A model generated the notes under the pieces. It made no database searches and was not told the DNA's origin. It worked only from the letters and a program-made list of their open reading frames with translations. A DNA stretch of 64,000 nucleotides from Bacteroidales bacterium (lineage in GTDB: Bacteria; Bacteroidota; Bacteroidia; Bacteroidales; UBA7960): assembly GCA_012521995.1 (NCBI GenBank), contig JAAYLH010000009.1:54947-118946 (forward strand), in the 5' to 3' direction. Both the position numbers and the translations under genes were made by a program. Positions 53,650 through 61,966 of the stretch are shown here, piece after piece; position 1 is the stretch's first letter; each line of letters opens with the position of its first letter.

Positions 53650-54381
53650 TTAATCAGACTTGACGCAGCGTACAGAAAAGCCGAAATCTTCCACGCTGCC
53701 CAGTAAAGGGAAAAGGTAGGTGTTGTAGTCAAGCCGCCTGGCCCAGGTTGTGTAATCCAGGTGGCCTTCTGAATGCCACCAGTAGCCGTGTTTTCTCAAA
53801 TCGGTAAATTCACCTTCCTGGGTCCGCATACCCCCGCCACGAGCCGAGAAACCGGTCTTATTGTCGGCAAATACCAATACCGGATAGGGTGATTCCCAAT
53901 GATCGTATCCTTCTTCCCGCAGGCTGTTCCCGATATAACCTCCCATGCTGATGGCATAATCGACCAGGTAATTGAAATCTTCCTTGGATGGAACACGCCA
54001 GCCCGTGGGGCACAGATTCCCTGAATGCGCTGCTGCCCGGTTGTAGAGCGCTCCGAATACATCTTTGTGCACGTGATTGTTGTCATACCAGCTATAGGCA
54101 GCTCCTGCGCTACGGGCCCATTGCTCATTTTCTGTAATATTTGATAAGGGGGTCCCATCGTTAAAATGGGTAACTTTCAGGTTCTCCTGTATCCAGTATT
54201 GATCACAGATTTTAATTACATTATAGACATTGCCGTCAAAATCAATAACTTCTGTAAGTTCAGGCGCTCCCGGATCTTCCTCGGGCCCGGGCAATTTACT
54301 GTCCTTACAGCCCTCCAAGACCAGTAAAAAGCCTGCGGCCAGAATGAAATAAAGAATTTGATTAAACTTTGCAATTTTCAT
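53650..54381 (-). CDS. FISUMP-domain lipoprotein, paralogue
   Basis: 243 aa. Lipobox LLVLEGCKDSK. One FISUMP domain with the same blocks as the neighbour: DFDGNVYNVIKICDQYWIQENLKVTHFNDGTPLS, YSWYDNNHVHKDVFGALYN, LCPTGWRVPSKEDFNYLVDY, TGFSARGGGMRTQEG and the end GFSVRCVKSD. The two proteins clearly arose by tandem duplication and have since diverged over most surface loops. Presumed outer-membrane lipoproteins. No promoter box was found upstream; the 580-bp upstream gap holds an 11-bp repeat array. Confidence 0.83.
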   Translation of the reverse strand: MKIAKFNQILYFILAAGFLLVLEGCKDSKLPGPEEDPGAPELTEVIDFDGNVYNVIKICDQYWIQENLKVTHFNDGTPLSNITENEQWARSAGAAYSWYDNNHVHKDVFGALYNRAAAHSGNLCPTGWRVPSKEDFNYLVDYAISMGGYIGNSLREEGYDHWESPYPVLVFADNKTGFSARGGGMRTQEGEFTDLRKHGYWWHSEGHLDYTTWARRLDYNTYLFPLLGSVEDFGFSVRCVKSD

Positions 54382-54925
54382 GATTTAATCTTATTGGTTA
54401 ATAAATGGCCTCTCTGAATCCATTTCCATGCCAAAATCCCTAAGCTTTTTCTTTCCAGCAGGTTAATTTCTGCTCGGTTTTTGTGTTCTTGAATTTCTGT
54501 ACACCAATGAACACAAGGTGTTCCAATTCGGACACGTATGTTACATATGATTTTGTTTGATTCATTTGCAGCGCTCACCATCCGTAGAATTAGTAAAGGG
54601 CTTATCCAGCGCATCCCATAAACCAGGGCCCTTACAAACATTTCTGAATACTCCCAAACCCTTATGGGTTATGGTTAAACTCGGAGTTCAGACGTAGTTC
54701 AGACGTAGTTAACACGTAGTTTAGACGTAGTTCAGACGTGCACACACGTTTAACCTACGTGTTAATTACGTATTATTTACGTGTTTTCTACGTGTTAAAT
54801 CCAAATCAAAACCAAATATAAAAGACTTCTTAACCCGCTTTGCTGGTGAATTGAAAATGCTTGTTAAGGAAAATGGGTGAGGGAGGGGGGGAGTTTTACA
54901 CGGATGCTGCCGGCAGGTCAAAAAA
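54382..54925. other. Long intergenic region
   Basis: About 540 bp with no convincing gene; the track ORF 54378-54641 lacks a recognisable domain or start context. It contains the ACGT repeat array at 54686-54795 and the tRNA terminator at the right end. Confidence 0.5.
54686..54795. repeat. Degenerate 11-bp tandem repeat array with ACGT cores
   Basis: Ten ACGT tetramers lie at 54692, 54703, 54714, 54725, 54736, 54746, 54757, 54768, 54779 and 54790, that is, every 11 bp with one 10-bp step. The left half follows GTTCAGACGTA and the right half TTATTTACGTG. The right half is close to the inverse of the left (TACGT against ACGTA). Confidence 0.85.
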
Positions 54926-54940
54926 AAGAGGCTGCCTCTT
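54919..54940 (-). terminator. Terminator of tRNA-Met
   Basis: AAGAGG (54926-54931) and CCTCTT (54935-54940) form a tight stem; on the minus strand a T run follows. Confidence 0.75.
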
Positions 54941-54964
54941 GTGTTTGAGAAAGCCCCTTTTTAG

Positions 54965-55038
54965 TAGCGGGGACGAGAGTTGAACTCGTGACCTTCGGGT
55001 TATGAATCCGACGCTCTAACCACCTGAGCTACCCCGCC
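54965..55038 (-). tRNA. tRNA-Met (CAT anticodon)
   Basis: 74 nt cloverleaf on the minus strand. Acceptor GGCGGGG pairs with CCCCGCT (G1-U72 wobble); D arm GCTC..GAGC; anticodon loop TTCATAA; T arm ACGAG-TTCAACT-CTCGT. CCA is not encoded. A31-C39 is a mismatch in the anticodon stem. It lacks the initiator features (C1 mismatch, three G-C pairs below the anticodon), so it is elongator Met. A lysidine-modified tRNA-Ile(CAT) cannot be excluded from the anticodon alone. Confidence 0.9.
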
Positions 55039-55118
55039 GTTTTGAGTGGTGCAAAATTAGCAAACTATTTTAAAATACAAGACAAAAAACCGCATTTTTT
55101 AAGCAGTTCTTTTCTGCG

Positions 55119-56033
55119 CTAGGCTTGGGGCAGGGGAGGACGGGTTTTGCGTTTCTCATGCAGGCGGGTTAATTGGGTCATGAGCAGCCCCGAAATGACT
55201 ATGGCCATGCCAATGAGCTTGGAGGCGTCAATGTTTTCACGCAGGATCAGCCAGGAGGTGACCGCGGTGACCACCGGGATCAGGTTGGTGAAAATGGAGG
55301 TACGGGCTACCCCCAGCACCCTGACTCCCGAGGTGTAGAACATAAAGGCAAGGGTGGAGCCAAAGACCGCCAGGGCCATCACCGATCCTATTGCGCCCGC
55401 CGATGGCCTGATGGCAAAAAAGGATCTGAAATCAAAGATCAGGAACAAAGGCAGAAACAATAAAGCCCCAAGCAGGTTTTGAACGGAAATGATTGTAAAG
55501 GAAGAATATTTTACCGTCAGTTTTTTTAGAAAAATGACATTGATCAGGGCAGACAGCACCGCAAAGAACAATAAGCCTACCCCCAGGGGCGATGCACTGA
55601 ATTTGAATTCCGCATCCAGCACCATGACCATCACCCCGATAAACGAAAGGACAAAACCAATGATATTGATCCACGACAGCTTTTCGCTGAAGGCGATAAA
55701 GCCAAGAATGGGGGTGAATACGGGTATTGTGGCAATGATGACCGAGGCAATGGTCGGGGAGACGTGCAGCAGGCCGAAACTCTCACCAATGAAATAACAA
55801 AAAGGCGAGAAAAACGAGAGGATAAAAAAAGCGAGGTAATCTTTGGTTTCTATGCGCTGGCATTGCCTGCCAAAAATCCCAAACAAGAGGGCTGATGAAA
55901 TCGAAAGCCTCAGAAACATAGTGGTGATGGGCGAATAGAACTCGAAGACCAGCTTGGTCCATACGTAGGAAATGCCCCAAAAGGTGACCGCCAGGATCAC
56001 AAGGAGATATACGGAATGTTGGGTCTGTTTCAA
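55119..56033 (-). CDS. EamA/DMT-family transporter
   Basis: 304 aa from the TTG at 56033; the track start at 56243 adds about 70 residues upstream of the promoter box and overlaps the divergent gene. Ten hydrophobic helices form two EamA repeats, each beginning near LLVILAVTFWGISYVWTKL and GLLFFAVLSALINVIFLKKL. The tail LHEKRKTRPPLPQA is basic, as usual on the cytoplasmic side. Members export amino acids or other metabolites; the substrate is unknown. It is a single gene close to tRNA-Met on the same strand. Confidence 0.87.
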   Translation of the reverse strand: MKQTQHSVYLLVILAVTFWGISYVWTKLVFEFYSPITTMFLRLSISSALLFGIFGRQCQRIETKDYLAFFILSFFSPFCYFIGESFGLLHVSPTIASVIIATIPVFTPILGFIAFSEKLSWINIIGFVLSFIGVMVMVLDAEFKFSASPLGVGLLFFAVLSALINVIFLKKLTVKYSSFTIISVQNLLGALLFLPLFLIFDFRSFFAIRPSAGAIGSVMALAVFGSTLAFMFYTSGVRVLGVARTSIFTNLIPVVTAVTSWLILRENIDASKLIGMAIVISGLLMTQLTRLHEKRKTRPPLPQA

Positions 56034-56050
56034 GGTTTTTTTTGGTTGGG

Positions 56051-56058
56051 CAAAATTA
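56051..56058 (-). promoter_or_regulatory. EamA gene promoter -7 box
   Basis: TAATTTTG on the minus strand, 17 bp before the TTG start. It supports the short form of the protein. Confidence 0.5.
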
Positions 56059-56207
56059 ACCAAAATCCCTTTGAAAAAGCCTGTATTCTTTGCTTCACTG
56101 AAAACACGCAAGGGCTGGTTTTTTCTTTTTTCAACCAGGCTCAAAAAAATGTGTCCTTTAATTTTATTTTTTGTATATTGCGGGGATAGGTTTAAAAATA
56201 TCCGGCC

Positions 56208-56591
56208 ATGAGTGCATTGGAAAAGTTCAGCCTGGACTTTCATATTGAGACTACGCCCAGGTTGTTGTACACCCTGATTTCAACGCCTGAAGGCTTGACC
56301 CGGTGGTTTGCGCATACTATGCTTTTGGAAGAGGGCGAATTTCTTTTCAACTGGGAGGGCAATGAACAGCACGCCAAACTGGTGGAAGCCAAGGAAAATG
56401 AATATGTGATGTTTCAGTGGCTCGAGGATTATCACAAGGATCTTTTTCTTGAAATGCGCATCGACACCAACCCTGAAATGGAAGGGGTGACCCTGGTGAT
56501 CACTGATTATGCTGAAGCATCGGATGTTGATTTTTCCAAACGCCTGTGGGAATCGCAGGTGGGGCAGCTTCAACGCATTTTCAACGCCTGA
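56208..56591 (+). CDS. START-like (SRPBCC/AHSA1-type) domain protein
   Basis: 127 aa, cytoplasmic. The whole protein is one START-like domain: FSLDFHIETTPRLLYTLISTPEGLTRWFAH at the N-terminus, FLFNWEGNEQHAKLVEAKENEYVMFQWLED in the middle, VTLVITDYAEASDVDFSKRLWESQVGQLQRIF as the long C-terminal helix. This helix-grip fold binds hydrophobic ligands or client proteins (the AHSA1 branch), but the Bacteroidota START-like family has no known ligand. It converges on the SufS-like gene 24 bp downstream and is divergent from the transporter. Confidence 0.8.
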   Translation: MSALEKFSLDFHIETTPRLLYTLISTPEGLTRWFAHTMLLEEGEFLFNWEGNEQHAKLVEAKENEYVMFQWLEDYHKDLFLEMRIDTNPEMEGVTLVITDYAEASDVDFSKRLWESQVGQLQRIFNA

Positions 56592-56615
56592 TCAGGGATC
56601 CTATAAGCCTTTACC

Positions 56616-58088
56616 TTAGCTTAGTTTGAACCAGTGGGCTACCTTTTGCGAAAGCTCGGAAGGGGTGTCCTTGTGTATATATTCGTTTTGACGCCTGTTG
56701 TAAAAATAATCCTGCTCCCACTTCTTATGGTGCTTTCCAATCTCTTGCAGGGCATTCAGGATGTCGTCAACCTCTGCGTCAGTCATGGTGGGATGCAGCG
56801 ATAGTCTTACCCAGCCTGGTTTTTCCGAGAGGTCACCAGTATTGATCATTTCGGTGATTTGGCGTGAATGCTCGTAATCGACATTGAGCAGGAAATGGCC
56901 GTAGGTGCCTGCACAGGCACAGCCTCCCCTGACCTGTATGCCAAAGCGGTCGCTGAGCAGCCTCACCACCAGGTTGTAATGGATGTGCTCGAAATAGAAA
57001 GATACCACTGCCAGGCGTTTTCTGTTGTTTTCAGCCAGGATGCGGAGCCCGGGGATTTTGTCCAGTCCTTCGAAGAGCCTTTCCAGGAGTTCTTCCTCCC
57101 GGCGACGGATGTTTTCCACGCCCATCCGGTCTTTCAGTTCGAGACAAAGTGCCGTGCGGATTGCCTGGAGGAAGCCCGGGGTGCCCCCGTCTTCACGGGC
57201 TTCAATGTCATCCACATATTTGTATTCGCCCCAGGGGTTGGTCCAGTCAACAGTGCCCCCGCCGGGGTTGTCGGGCACTTTGTTGCTGTAAAAAGCTGAA
57301 TCGAAGATCAGTACACCCGAGGTGCCGGGTCCTCCCAGGAATTTATGGGGGGAGAATACTACCGCATCCAGTTTCTCCATCGGGTCTTCAGGATGCATGT
57401 TGATGTTTACATAGGGGGCTGAGGCAGCATAATCGACCAGGCAAACCCCATTGTATTCGTGCATAATTTTCGCCAGGGCGTGGATGGGCGTTTCAATGCC
57501 TGTGACATTCGAACAGGCTGTAAACGATCCGATCTTCAGGGGACGGTTTTTGTATTTCTCCAGTTCTAGGCGCAAATGCTCGGGCTTGATCATCAGGTTT
57601 TCCCCGGGCGGGATCACCACCACATCAGCAATGGTCTCAAACCAGGAGGTGTGGTTGCTGTGGTGCTCCATATGGCTGATAAACACCACCGGTTTTTCGG
57701 CTGCCTTCAGGCATCCTTTATGGCTCAACTGGCCGCAAATGCGCAAACCCAGCATGCGCTGGAATTTGTTGATTACGGTGGTCATCCCGCTGCCCGCAGT
57801 AATGATCACATCACTGGGCCCTGCATTCACGTGTTTCTTGATCAGCTTATGGGCTAAATGATAGGCATGGGTCATCAGGGTGCCTGTCTCATTGGCTTCG
57901 GTGTGCGTATTGGCCACAAAGGGGCCTATGGTCTCTGAGATAGCCTCCTCTATGGGCCGGTACAGCCGCCCGCTGGCAATCCAGTCACCGTAAACAATGC
58001 GCCGCTTTCCATAAGGACTCTCATAATCCTGGTCAATTCCAATGACCTGTTGACGGAAAGGGGCAAAGTATTTTTCCAGTTTTTTCAT
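56616..58088 (-). CDS. Class V aminotransferase-fold PLP enzyme (SufS/CsdA-like)
   Basis: 490 aa from the ATG at 58088 (the track start is a TTG close to the -7 box). Fold-type I motifs: NTHTEANETGTLMTHAY, SDVIITAGSGMTTVIN, HMEHHSNHTSW, VCLVDYAASAPYVNINMHP, the PLP Lys in VVFSPHKFLGGPGTSG, and GIQVRGGCACAGTYGH with a Cys where cysteine desulfurases carry the persulfide. About 80 residues longer than typical SufS. It could be a desulfurase, a cysteine lyase or an isopenicillin-epimerase-like enzyme. No suf genes are adjacent. Confidence 0.8.
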   Translation of the reverse strand: MKKLEKYFAPFRQQVIGIDQDYESPYGKRRIVYGDWIASGRLYRPIEEAISETIGPFVANTHTEANETGTLMTHAYHLAHKLIKKHVNAGPSDVIITAGSGMTTVINKFQRMLGLRICGQLSHKGCLKAAEKPVVFISHMEHHSNHTSWFETIADVVVIPPGENLMIKPEHLRLELEKYKNRPLKIGSFTACSNVTGIETPIHALAKIMHEYNGVCLVDYAASAPYVNINMHPEDPMEKLDAVVFSPHKFLGGPGTSGVLIFDSAFYSNKVPDNPGGGTVDWTNPWGEYKYVDDIEAREDGGTPGFLQAIRTALCLELKDRMGVENIRRREEELLERLFEGLDKIPGLRILAENNRKRLAVVSFYFEHIHYNLVVRLLSDRFGIQVRGGCACAGTYGHFLLNVDYEHSRQITEMINTGDLSEKPGWVRLSLHPTMTDAEVDDILNALQEIGKHHKKWEQDYFYNRRQNEYIHKDTPSELSQKVAHWFKLS

Positions 58089-58116
58089 CAGCCGCTGATT
58101 TTTGTGCAAATTTGAA

Positions 58117-58124
58117 CAAAATTA
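58117..58124 (-). promoter_or_regulatory. Promoter -7 box of the SufS-like gene
   Basis: TAATTTTG on the minus strand, 28 bp before the ATG at 58088 and just upstream of the rejected TTG start. Confidence 0.5.
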
Positions 58125-58265
58125 TCCAAAGCAGAAAATCATTATCTTTGAATAATTATGCAGCATTCAACATATTTGCTGTCGGTCTGACATTCAAACC
58201 ACGCCCCCCCTCCCGAAAAAACATTTATGCCTGGATAAGTGTTAATTTTTTGGCTTAGATTAATC

Positions 58266-58298
58266 ATTGGGAATGGTTTTTGTAGCATTGTATTTTTG
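58266..58298 (+). promoter_or_regulatory. Promoter of the HELTH-propeller-barrel gene
   Basis: TTG at 58267-58269, 21 bp, then TATTTTTG (58291-58298). The track ATG at 58267 lies inside this promoter, so the ATG at 58360 is the start. Confidence 0.55.
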
Positions 58299-58359
58299 TC
58301 ATTGTGATCTTAATCCAGAAATTTTTTTGCCTTTCCTCCCAAAGAAAAAACAGGGAACT

Positions 58360-61300
58360 ATGAAAAAGAAACGTTTTGCCTTCCCGATTCTGCAACTGGT
58401 CATTTGGCTGATGGTGTCGGTATTATTCGTTCCCGCCGGCCAGGCCCAGTATTTTGGGCGCAACAAGCCCAATTACCGTAAGTTTGATTTCAAGGTTTAT
58501 CAATCGCCAAATTTCGAGATATATCATTATTTGGAAAATGATTCCATTGTCCATGCCCTGGCATCTTCTTTCGAAAAGTGGTATGTACGCCATCAGATCC
58601 TGTTTCGCGATACGTTTCCCGAACGAAACCCCATTATTATTTACGCCAACCACCCTGACTTTCAGCAGACTGCAGCCGTCAGCGGTGAGATCAGCATAGG
58701 CACCCAAGGGGTTACTGAAGCGCTGAAAACCAGGGTCGTAATCCCCGTACTGGAGACCAATGCACAAACTGACCACGTCATCGGGCACGAGCTGACCCAC
58801 GTCTTTCATTATCGTGCGGTCTTTGAAAATGACAGCCTTTCGATGAGCAATATGCGCAACCTGCCCCTGTGGCTCGTGGAGGGTATGGCCGAATATTTCT
58901 CCATCGGAAGTGTCGACCCCAACACCTCGATGATTATGCGCGATGCTATTCAGCAGGACGAGTTTCCAACCTTAAAGGAAATGTCGCGCAACTACCAGTT
59001 CAACCCCTATCGCTATGGCCACAGCTTTGTTTCCTTTTTTGGGCGCACCTGGGGCGACTCCCTGATATCCACCCTCTACAGTGAGACGGCCAAGTTTGGC
59101 TACGAACGCGCCCTGGAAAGAGTGGTTGGCCTGAGCGAAACCACCGTATCCAACCTGTGGAAAAACTCGCTGATCAACCATTATACCCCCCTTATGGAGG
59201 ACAGCGCAAGGCATATCCCCATTGGCAGGGCGATAGCCTCTCCTGAAAATGCAGGTGAAATGAACCTCAGCCCTTCCCTTAGCCCCGACGGGAAGTACAT
59301 TACCTATTTTTCGGAACGCGACCTGGTTTCCCTCGACCTGTTTCTTGCAGAAGCCGAAAGCGGAAAAATTATTCGTAAGTTGTCGAGCTCTTTGCGCAAC
59401 AGGGATATCGACGGCTTCAACTTTTTTGAATCGGTGGGCACCTGGTCGCCCGATGGGAAAAAGTTTGTTTATGTGGCCGTTAAAAAAGGCCGCAACATCC
59501 TGGCGATGGTCGATGTTGACCGTCCACGCCGAACCCGCGAAATTGTGGTGGATGGCGTCCCTGCCATCAACAATCCCAGCTGGTCGCCCGATGGCAGCCA
59601 GCTTGTTTTTAACGGAACCGTTGGGGGCAATACCGACTTGTTTCTCTACGAGATAGAAACCGGTAAGGTCACCAACCTGACCAACGACCGCTATTCATAC
59701 ATCCACGCCAACTGGTCGGCCGATGGGCGTTACCTGGCCCTTTCAACCGACCTCCCGCAGGAAAGCCAGAAGAGCAAAATTGTTAATTTCAATTTCAACC
59801 TGGGCATCATGGATATGCAGGACCCGGGCAAAAGCGTCAGGGTGCTCAATGTCTTTCCTGAAGCCGAGAACCTGAATCCCATCTTCAGCCCCGAACAGGA
59901 CGGACTCTATTTCTTGTCGAACCGCGATGGCTACCGTAACCTGTATTTTATCCGCTTTGAAGATGAAAAGGTGTATCAACTCACTGATTTTTATACGGCT
60001 ATTGCAGGCATTACTCATCTTTCGCCTGCCCTGAGCGTGGCCAGGGAAACAGGTGAAATCGTTTACAGCCATTACCAAAAGACCAATTTCACCTTGTATA
60101 AGGCTTCTCCCGATGAATTTCTGCAAAGGGAAGTTGACCCCATGGAAGTGGATTTCACGGCTTCAACCTTGCCTCCCTTCGAAAGAGTCAGCCAGCCTGT
60201 GGTGGATAGCAAGCTGAAAGCGGAACCCGAACTTCCCTTATTCCCTGTCGATTCCTTTGCCGAGAAGCCTTTCCAGCCCCGCTTCAGCCTGTCATACATT
60301 GGCAGCTCAGGGGTGGGGATGGCCACCAACCGCTTTGGTACCGGCGTGGCAGGCGGGGTATCCATGCTGTTCAGTGACATTACGGGCGACAACCAGATGT
60401 TTGCTGCCCTGGCCGTAAACGGCGAGATCTATGACTTCGGCGGACAGGTGGGCTACCAGAACCAGAAAAGTCCAATCCGATGGGGCGGTATGGTCTCACA
60501 TATCCCCTATCCCTATGCCTTCCTGAATTACAGGCTAGACACCCTTGCAACCAATGACGGACCCGTTCAGGTCGAGAACCTACAAATCATCCAGTACCGG
60601 ACCTTTGAAGACCAGGTCATGGCCTTTGCTTTCTATCCCATTTCCACCACCCGTCGGATAGAGGCCAGTGCAAGCCTCTCGTGGTATTATTTCCGGATCG
60701 ACGCCTATAACAACTACTATCAATTCGGGTATTATGTTGGCGAAAGCCGTGAACGTCTCGATGCTCCACCCGGCTTTAACCTCCAGCGCGTCAGCCTGAG
60801 CTATGTGGGCGATGACTCCTACTTCGGTATTGCATCGCCCATCAGGGGACGGCGCTACCGTTTAGGGGCAGAGCAGATCTTTGGATCGGTCAATATGACA
60901 AGCGTCACCGCCGATTACCGCCGTTATTTCTTTTTGAAGCCATTCACCTTTGCCTTCAGAGGCACACATTATGGCCGCTATGGCAAGGAAGCCGATGATC
61001 AGGACCTCTTTTACCCCCTCTACCTGGGTTACCCGGGTTACGTCAGGGGGCTCGACTACAATTCCCTTTATAAGCTCCAGGGCTCTGCCCTTATGGATGA
61101 ACAATGGTCATTCGAAAACCTGCTGGGCAGCAAAGCCCTTCTGGCAGGCGCCGAGATCCGGTTTCCGCTGACAGGCCCCGAACGCCTTGCCCTTATCCCC
61201 AGCGGTCTGTTCTTTACCGAACTGACCTTCTTCTTCGATGCAGGAGTGGCCTGGAGAAATGATGACCAGATCACATTCAATCCCGATGAACTGAGGGAAC

Positions 61301-61452
61301 CCAATAAACGCTATCCCTACTTCTCCATCGGCCCCTCGCTCCGGATCAACGTATTTGGTGCCCTCATCCTTGAACCTTTCTATGCCTTCCCCTTCCAGAC
61401 CGGCGGCATTGGCAAGGGTGTCTGGGGCTTTAATTTCCTGCCGGGATGGTAG
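58360..61452 (+). CDS. Zinc-peptidase / PD40 beta-propeller / outer-membrane barrel fusion
   Basis: 1030 aa with a signal peptide (MKKKRFAFPILQLVIWLMVSVLFVPAGQAQ). Residues 35-230 form a gluzincin-like peptidase-MA-type domain with HELTH at 143-147 and the third-ligand motif VEGMAEYFS at 173-181. Residues about 270-610 are WD40-like PD40 (TolB-type) repeats with SPDGKYITYFSER, SPDGKKFVYVAV, SPDGSQLVFNGT and SADGRYLALSTD. From about 680 the protein is a beta-barrel resembling the bacterial surface antigen/BamA type, ending GFNFLPGW. All parts would face the periplasm or outer membrane. The substrate is unknown. Confidence 0.82.
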   Translation: MKKKRFAFPILQLVIWLMVSVLFVPAGQAQYFGRNKPNYRKFDFKVYQSPNFEIYHYLENDSIVHALASSFEKWYVRHQILFRDTFPERNPIIIYANHPDFQQTAAVSGEISIGTQGVTEALKTRVVIPVLETNAQTDHVIGHELTHVFHYRAVFENDSLSMSNMRNLPLWLVEGMAEYFSIGSVDPNTSMIMRDAIQQDEFPTLKEMSRNYQFNPYRYGHSFVSFFGRTWGDSLISTLYSETAKFGYERALERVVGLSETTVSNLWKNSLINHYTPLMEDSARHIPIGRAIASPENAGEMNLSPSLSPDGKYITYFSERDLVSLDLFLAEAESGKIIRKLSSSLRNRDIDGFNFFESVGTWSPDGKKFVYVAVKKGRNILAMVDVDRPRRTREIVVDGVPAINNPSWSPDGSQLVFNGTVGGNTDLFLYEIETGKVTNLTNDRYSYIHANWSADGRYLALSTDLPQESQKSKIVNFNFNLGIMDMQDPGKSVRVLNVFPEAENLNPIFSPEQDGLYFLSNRDGYRNLYFIRFEDEKVYQLTDFYTAIAGITHLSPALSVARETGEIVYSHYQKTNFTLYKASPDEFLQREVDPMEVDFTASTLPPFERVSQPVVDSKLKAEPELPLFPVDSFAEKPFQPRFSLSYIGSSGVGMATNRFGTGVAGGVSMLFSDITGDNQMFAALAVNGEIYDFGGQVGYQNQKSPIRWGGMVSHIPYPYAFLNYRLDTLATNDGPVQVENLQIIQYRTFEDQVMAFAFYPISTTRRIEASASLSWYYFRIDAYNNYYQFGYYVGESRERLDAPPGFNLQRVSLSYVGDDSYFGIASPIRGRRYRLGAEQIFGSVNMTSVTADYRRYFFLKPFTFAFRGTHYGRYGKEADDQDLFYPLYLGYPGYVRGLDYNSLYKLQGSALMDEQWSFENLLGSKALLAGAEIRFPLTGPERLALIPSGLFFTELTFFFDAGVAWRNDDQITFNPDELREPNKRYPYFSIGPSLRINVFGALILEPFYAFPFQTGGIGKGVWGFNFLPGW

Positions 61453-61454
61453 AA

Positions 61455-61540
61455 GAGAAGGGAGAAGTTGAGAGGTTGAGAAGTTGAGAAGTGAGAAAAT
61501 GTGATAAAGAGCAGATTCGCAAATTAGCAGATTTGCAGAT
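61455..61540. repeat. Low-complexity short tandem repeats
   Basis: Purine-rich GAGAAGTTGAGAG units right after the stop codon, then AGCAGATTTGCAGAT units. No coding potential. Confidence 0.6.
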
Positions 61541-61558
61541 GAAATGGCATGGGGCTAA

Positions 61559-61762
61559 GCCGCATAGCGGCGAGCGTATGGTAGAAAATGCAGGAACCTA
61601 TCTTCCCCCCCGCTGAGCGGAATTTGTAATTCCGCTCTGAACATTGCAGAATTTGTAATTCTGGAAAAAAATATAGCTTTGCTAAACCATGCCCGGTAAT
61701 GGTGAAATGATGTCCTTTGTTTTATCAGAGGATTGGATCATTACAAATGCCGCTCAGCCGGG
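61559..61762. repeat. REP-like palindrome cluster, inverted pair
   Basis: Palindromes with 3-nt loops: GCCGC-ATA-GCGGC (61559-61571), GAGCGGAATT-TGT-AATTCCGCTC (61615-61637) and CAGAATT-TGT-AATTCTG (61647-61663). The block GCTGAGCGGAATTTGTAAT (61612-61630) recurs inverted, with one change, as CGGCTGAGCGGCATTTGTAATG on the minus strand (about 61740-61761). Confidence 0.7.
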
Positions 61763-61778
61763 GTGATTGGTACTTAGC

Positions 61779-61819
61779 TAAAAGCCAACAGCCAATAGCC
61801 AAAAGCCAACAGCCAATAG
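61779..61819. repeat. 21-bp tandem duplication
   Basis: AAAAGCCAACAGCCAATAGCC occurs twice in tandem, the second copy ending in AATAG. It is itself built from 7-bp GCCAAYA-type units. Confidence 0.7.
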
Positions 61820-61856
61820 TGGATAAAAAATCAAACCCCTTGAATCGTTGAGTAAT

Positions 61857-61890
61857 GAAAAAAGAGGCGATCCAAACCGGACCGCCTCTT
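61857..61890 (-). terminator. Terminator of the MFS gene
   Basis: AAGAGGCG (61862-61869) and CGCCTCTT (61883-61890) form an 8-bp stem; on the minus strand a T run follows. It lies 77 bp past the MFS stop. Confidence 0.8.
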
Positions 61891-61966
61891 CTGTTTTTCT
61901 CCGAAAGGGGTGTCAAAGATATTTTCCGTTCTGATGAACGCCTGGCCGTTATTGCCGGGCCGTGGC

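Noticed and set aside
54378-54641. Minus-strand ORF of 87 aa
   Set aside because: No family resemblance, overlaps the FISUMP start, poor start context.
54686-54795. CRISPR array
   Set aside because: Unit of 11 bp without unique spacers and no cas genes.
61725-61916. Minus-strand ORF of 63 aa
   Set aside because: Runs through the 21-bp repeat (translated GCWLLAIGCWLLA) and the terminator.
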